In this document: one piece after another, positions 60,913 through 64,000 of the stretch
How the letters are laid out: each line of letters begins with the position of its first letter
Position numbering within the stretch: the stretch's first letter is position 1
Assembly (NCBI GenBank): GCA_020634035.1
Contig: JACKCM010000005.1
Coordinates: forward strand, 372,001 to 436,000
Length of the DNA stretch: 64,000 bases
Source: Candidatus Obscuribacterales bacterium
GTDB taxonomy: Bacteria; Cyanobacteriota; Vampirovibrionia; Obscuribacterales; Obscuribacteraceae
Direction of reading: 5' to 3'
Program-made: the position numbers and the translations under genes
The notes under the pieces: generated by a model
What the model saw: only the letters and a program-made list of their open reading frames with translations
Told to the model about the DNA's origin: nothing
Databases searched by the model: none

Positions 60913-62078
60913 CAGTAAGCCCTCTCATATATATCGATAACATCTTCGGTGGTGGCATATCTGGGGTTGAACATGATCGATGGATCTTCCAGCACCAGCT
61001 CGCTCCAGTGTTCGAGAAGCTCGCCTTCCATAGCAGGTACCCCGATGGTTCTCAACTGGGGCGGAATCGAAATCGATTCCATCAACTCTTCCACCTTCCC
61101 GATAAGAATATCACAGGCGGTATCATCGTTCTGCCTGTCCGCATAACCCAGACTGCGAGCGGCTCTGGCATAGACGTGGCAAGACTCTTCTTTGTTGAAG
61201 CGCATGCCGTGGGGAAGGAATATGGCGTTGGTCAGACCATGATGGGTTTTGAAAAGCGCACCGGTGGCATGGGCCAGGGCATGGATGATACCGACACCGG
61301 AATTGGTGAAGGCAATGCCTGCCATGGTGCTGGCTACCAGAGTGCCTGCTCTTGCATCGATATCATCACCGTTTCTTGTCGCTCTTTGAAGATGTTCGAA
61401 AAGCAGTCTCATCGCCTCTATCGAAAGGATTTCGGTCAGAGGCGACTGGGTAACGGAACAGGCCAGGGCTTCTATGGCATGGGTAAGAGCATCCATGCCG
61501 GTGGCGGCGGTGAGTTTGGAGGGAAGAGAGAGAAGCAGGGTGGGGTCTAAAATGGCTAAATCCGGCGCCAGGAAGCGGCTGCCGAATACGAGCTTTCTTT
61601 TCTCACAGCGATCTTTGATGGCTGCCACGAAAGAGACTTCTGACCCGGTGCCTGCTGTGGTGGGCAGGGCTATGAAAGGAGAGAGTCTCTCATGGAGGAT
61701 ATTGAGCCCCTGGTTGGCCAGCAGGTCGGAACCCTGATTAAGACAGAGGTTTACTACTTTTGCCGTATCCAGGACCGAGCCACCGCCCACGGCAATGATG
61801 GAATTGCATTCTTTATCTCTGGCGAATTCGGCTGCTTTATTGACACAGTCGATGTCTGAATCGGGCGGAACTTCGTAGAAAGTTTCATAGGGGATGCCCG
61901 AATCGGAAAGGCTTTCAATAACTGGTTCGAGGACACCGTTTTCAACCAGACCCCGGTCGCTGACCAGAAGGGGTTTGATGATGCCCATATCCTCCGCATA
62001 GGAAGCTATCGAAGCACTCTCGTGCTCCGCGAACATAACCCTGGTAGGACAATTGAATATGAACGAGTTCAATTTCAT
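60912..62078 (-). CDS. Iron-containing alcohol dehydrogenase
   Basis: 388 residues. GGGSVLDTAK (NAD binding), PTTAGTGSEVS, and metal ligands in TGMDALTHAIEA, GIIHALAHATGALF and THHGLTNAIFLPHG. Type III Fe-ADH, full length. First gene of the three-gene operon ADH-SCP2-PfkB. Substrate unknown; may be butanol-, lactaldehyde- or glycerol-like alcohols. Confidence 0.93.
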   Translation of the reverse strand: MKLNSFIFNCPTRVMFAEHESASIASYAEDMGIIKPLLVSDRGLVENGVLEPVIESLSDSGIPYETFYEVPPDSDIDCVNKAAEFARDKECNSIIAVGGGSVLDTAKVVNLCLNQGSDLLANQGLNILHERLSPFIALPTTAGTGSEVSFVAAIKDRCEKRKLVFGSRFLAPDLAILDPTLLLSLPSKLTAATGMDALTHAIEALACSVTQSPLTEILSIEAMRLLFEHLQRATRNGDDIDARAGTLVASTMAGIAFTNSGVGIIHALAHATGALFKTHHGLTNAIFLPHGMRFNKEESCHVYARAARSLGYADRQNDDTACDILIGKVEELMESISIPPQLRTIGVPAMEGELLEHWSELVLEDPSIMFNPRYATTEDVIDIYERAY

Positions 62079-62367
62079 GGCATCTATTTATTTATGATCA
62101 CCCTTATGAATTCTAGCAATGCTGCTATTAAGAAAATGGTGGTAGCACCGCATTACATTTATCTCATCAAGCTGCTCACTTCTACGGCACCGGCTTTTAA
62201 GCCATTATGAGCTGGTCTTAATCGATTATCCGGAACCGCTGATGAATTTATTCTGTCTTTTCGATTCGATAAATAAGTAACGGAAACAGGTAGGTTGCAA
62301 AGGAACTGAAGTAAAATGTTGTCGACTTATCCAATATATAGTGGCTTCCCAATTTCTTGATATCCGC

Positions 62368-64000
62368 ATGTTGAACATATTCAGAAATAACAGCTTTATC
62401 TCCCGTACAGTGCTCACTGCTCTCGCCTTCCAGTTGGTTCTGTCCGGTTTTGTACCGGCCCTGGCCGCTGCCTCTTCTGTGGACAGTAAGAACGACAGCA
62501 GCTCCAGTGGCGGCAGTGGAACTCTTTTGCTTCCGCTCACTCCCAAAATAGACTCTGCCGGTCTGGCCCAGGAAGACGAGGTCAACGACGGGGACGAGGA
62601 TGAAGATGGCGATAACGGAGTTGTTCCTATCCAGCCTCCGGATGCGGATACAGAAGCTGAGCCCACAGGTCCGGTGGATCTTTCTAAGAACAAAGCCCAG
62701 GAGCCCTATAACGATGAAGGCATCGTAGATCCCCGAAGACCCTTCAGTCTCGAAGTAGACGAAGAGGACGATGACGAAGCTGGATTGGCATCTCAGATAA
62801 GTGAAGATACAACCTTAAAAGGCACAATTCAGATTGTCGCCGACGACACCGAATATGACAGCGAGAAGAACACCTTTCTTGGAACCGGAAACGCTGTTTG
62901 TGTTATCGGTGGTCAAAACTCGCGCCTCGAAGCGGACATGATTCTCTATGATCAGAACGAAGAGACCATCGATGCCCGCGGTCATGTCACCATTTTGAGA
63001 GAAGGTCAGGTGACCACCGGTAAATCCTTCAAGTTCAAGGTGAACTCCGATGAGTATCTGATCACCAAACCGGATACCGAGGTTAATGGCGCCAATATCG
63101 TCGCCCGGGCCGGAAAAGGTGCCAATGGCGGTCTTGCCTTCAAAGACGGTACTCTTCAGTTTCCTACTCCTTTTGTATTTCAGAAGAGTCAATATTATGG
63201 TCCTGTCGGGCACTTGATGGAGCTGGCCAAGAAAAAGGCTCACCCCGATGCCTATATGCCGGCCAAGCCCAGCTACAAATTCACCGCCCGGCGCATGGTC
63301 TATGAAAAGTACAAAGACCAGGGCAACCTGACAATATTCGGCGGCAGGATGATGTTCGGCAAGTTCGGTGTGCCGCTTCCCAAGCTGAATGCCACTATTA
63401 CAAAAGACGGCAACGACATGATCATGCCGATTGCTCCGGCCCTGGGCAGCAACATGCAGGTGGGCGGTATCAACCTCGGTCCCCAGTTCAATACACTTTT
63501 GCCGAACGGTAAGGGCGTGGTCTCCTGGTCGCCGATGCTTCAAATAGGTGGTCGTACTCTGGACGGTAGGGGCGGTGGCTCCGGACTCGGTCTTGCCGGT
63601 CAGGCAACGATTACCACTAAGAAGTTGAAAGCTGGTATCGCCACCGGTTCGGTCAACAACATCATGGTGGCGGATCTGCATTATCGAATCTCGCCGCACT
63701 TGCGGTTACAGTCCGGTATCAACCGCTTTCTCGATGATGGTATGTTCGGCTTCCGCAGGGCTCGTCTTGCCGCCGAACTGGTCGACACAAGAATGACGAA
63801 CAAGATACCTTTTCTCAGTTATGCGGCGGCTCGTTCCTCTGCCGGTTGGATGCAGGACAACCCGCAGCTCGTTAATTTGAGCCCCGACTATGCCCAGCTC
63901 TTCGGACCGAATCAATACAAGACTGTTATGAACAGCGGATTCAAGTTGCAGGAGCAGATCACTTTCACCACTCATCCGCTCTTTGCCATCGGTAACGACA
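62368..64000 (+). CDS. LptD/OstA-like outer-membrane protein, partial (runs off the window)
   Basis: 544 codons are open from the ATG at 62368 to the window end. Signal peptide about 1-34 (FISRTVLTALAFQLVLSGFV, then ALA). A low-complexity acidic leader (about 70-145) precedes an OstA/LptA-like beta-jellyroll at about 150-240 (GTIQIVADDTEYDSEKNTFL, EADMILYDQNEETIDARGHV). A beta-strand-rich region follows that should form the barrel (TGSVNNIMVADLHYRI, SAGWMQDNPQLVNLSPDY). Cyanobacterial LptD homologues carry an OstA part and a DUF3769 barrel; the match here is by layout. Places LPS-like lipid in the outer leaflet. There is no Shine-Dalgarno match. The long minus-strand frames here are shadows. 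Confidence 0.75.
   Translation, partial: MLNIFRNNSFISRTVLTALAFQLVLSGFVPALAAASSVDSKNDSSSSGGSGTLLLPLTPKIDSAGLAQEDEVNDGDEDEDGDNGVVPIQPPDADTEAEPTGPVDLSKNKAQEPYNDEGIVDPRRPFSLEVDEEDDDEAGLASQISEDTTLKGTIQIVADDTEYDSEKNTFLGTGNAVCVIGGQNSRLEADMILYDQNEETIDARGHVTILREGQVTTGKSFKFKVNSDEYLITKPDTEVNGANIVARAGKGANGGLAFKDGTLQFPTPFVFQKSQYYGPVGHLMELAKKKAHPDAYMPAKPSYKFTARRMVYEKYKDQGNLTIFGGRMMFGKFGVPLPKLNATITKDGNDMIMPIAPALGSNMQVGGINLGPQFNTLLPNGKGVVSWSPMLQIGGRTLDGRGGGSGLGLAGQATITTKKLKAGIATGSVNNIMVADLHYRISPHLRLQSGINRFLDDGMFGFRRARLAAELVDTRMTNKIPFLSYAAARSSAGWMQDNPQLVNLSPDYAQLFGPNQYKTVMNSGFKLQEQITFTTHPLFAIGND

Noticed and set aside
62226..62693. 155-codon minus-strand frame
   Set aside because: Ser-rich mirror of the LptD leader; no ribosome site.
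62815..63699. 294-codon minus-strand frame inside the LptD-like gene
   Set aside because: No family features; the plus frame has a signal peptide and OstA domain and is open throughout.
1..64000. CRISPR arrays, tRNA, rRNA, prophage or insertion sequences
   Set aside because: No regularly spaced repeats, no cloverleaf with a T-loop, no integrase/transposase or phage structural gene seen by eye; a covariance-model search would be decisive for tRNA and ncRNA.

Overview
The window reads as one continuous chromosome segment from a Gram-negative-type bacterium of about 50% GC. The best guess is a non-photosynthetic member of the cyanobacterial phylum (Melainabacteria/Vampirovibrionia, Obscuribacter-like). 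The support is indirect: a G6PDH assembly protein OpcA beside zwf, a DUF1822-like gene beside a sigma-like gene, an LptD/OstA-type outer-membrane gene with an acidic leader, MlaE/MlaD genes, and many TPR proteins and Ser/Thr kinases. No photosynthesis gene, rRNA, tRNA, insertion sequence or CRISPR array was seen.

Layout. 1-6.1 kb: a sigma-like/helix-hairpin-helix fusion with a DUF1822-like gene and a membrane protein; divergently, two adjacent DUF4384 proteins (one fused to a membrane-anchored trypsin-like protease) and a SUKH-type protein. 6.2-9.2 kb: Tat-exported Fe/Mn superoxide dismutase, ACT-domain malic enzyme, a small coiled-coil protein behind a perfect 16-bp palindrome. 9.2-28.6 kb: a nearly gapless run of 15 minus-strand genes: three CheW, a soluble chemoreceptor with an N-terminal transposase-type helix-turn-helix, CheR-TPR, CheA-REC, CheB, a receiver protein, a PAS-acidic-receiver-Hpt-like protein, a free Hpt, a TPR protein, two tandem membrane Ser/Thr kinases, a multi-spanning membrane protein and an RmlD-like reductase. 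The che part has the gene content of alternative (Frz/Wsp-like) chemosensory systems, with no flagellar gene in sight.

28.8-32.6 kb: MlaE and MlaD, then a kinase with extracytoplasmic leucine-rich repeats. 32.7-35.3 kb: a likely iron-starvation module (flavodoxin, PepSY membrane protein, two small proteins) with three matching Fur-like boxes. 35.3-45.8 kb: minus-strand run zwf-opcA-pgl-gnd-recO, then glyA, a WecA/MraY-type transferase and a GT39-type protein. 46-50.8 kb: FAD oxidase, short RecQ, secreted TPR protein, BI-1-like membrane protein. 51.3-55.7 kb: PH-like membrane protein, TPR protein, CPBP protease, small Gly-rich membrane protein, ribbon-helix-helix protein. 56-57.8 kb: selD-yedF. 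57.8-62.1 kb: a 50-residue membrane peptide, a secreted esterase, and the operon Fe-ADH/SCP2/PfkB kinase. 62.4 kb to the end: an LptD-like gene running off the window.

The most interesting system is the 9-28 kb cluster. A DNA-binding-type domain fused to a cytoplasmic chemoreceptor could place the array on the nucleoid or read a DNA-linked input. Its downstream relay has a fused Hpt that lost its histidine and a free Hpt that kept it, and the same transcription direction continues into Ser/Thr kinases. Function is inferred from domain content only.
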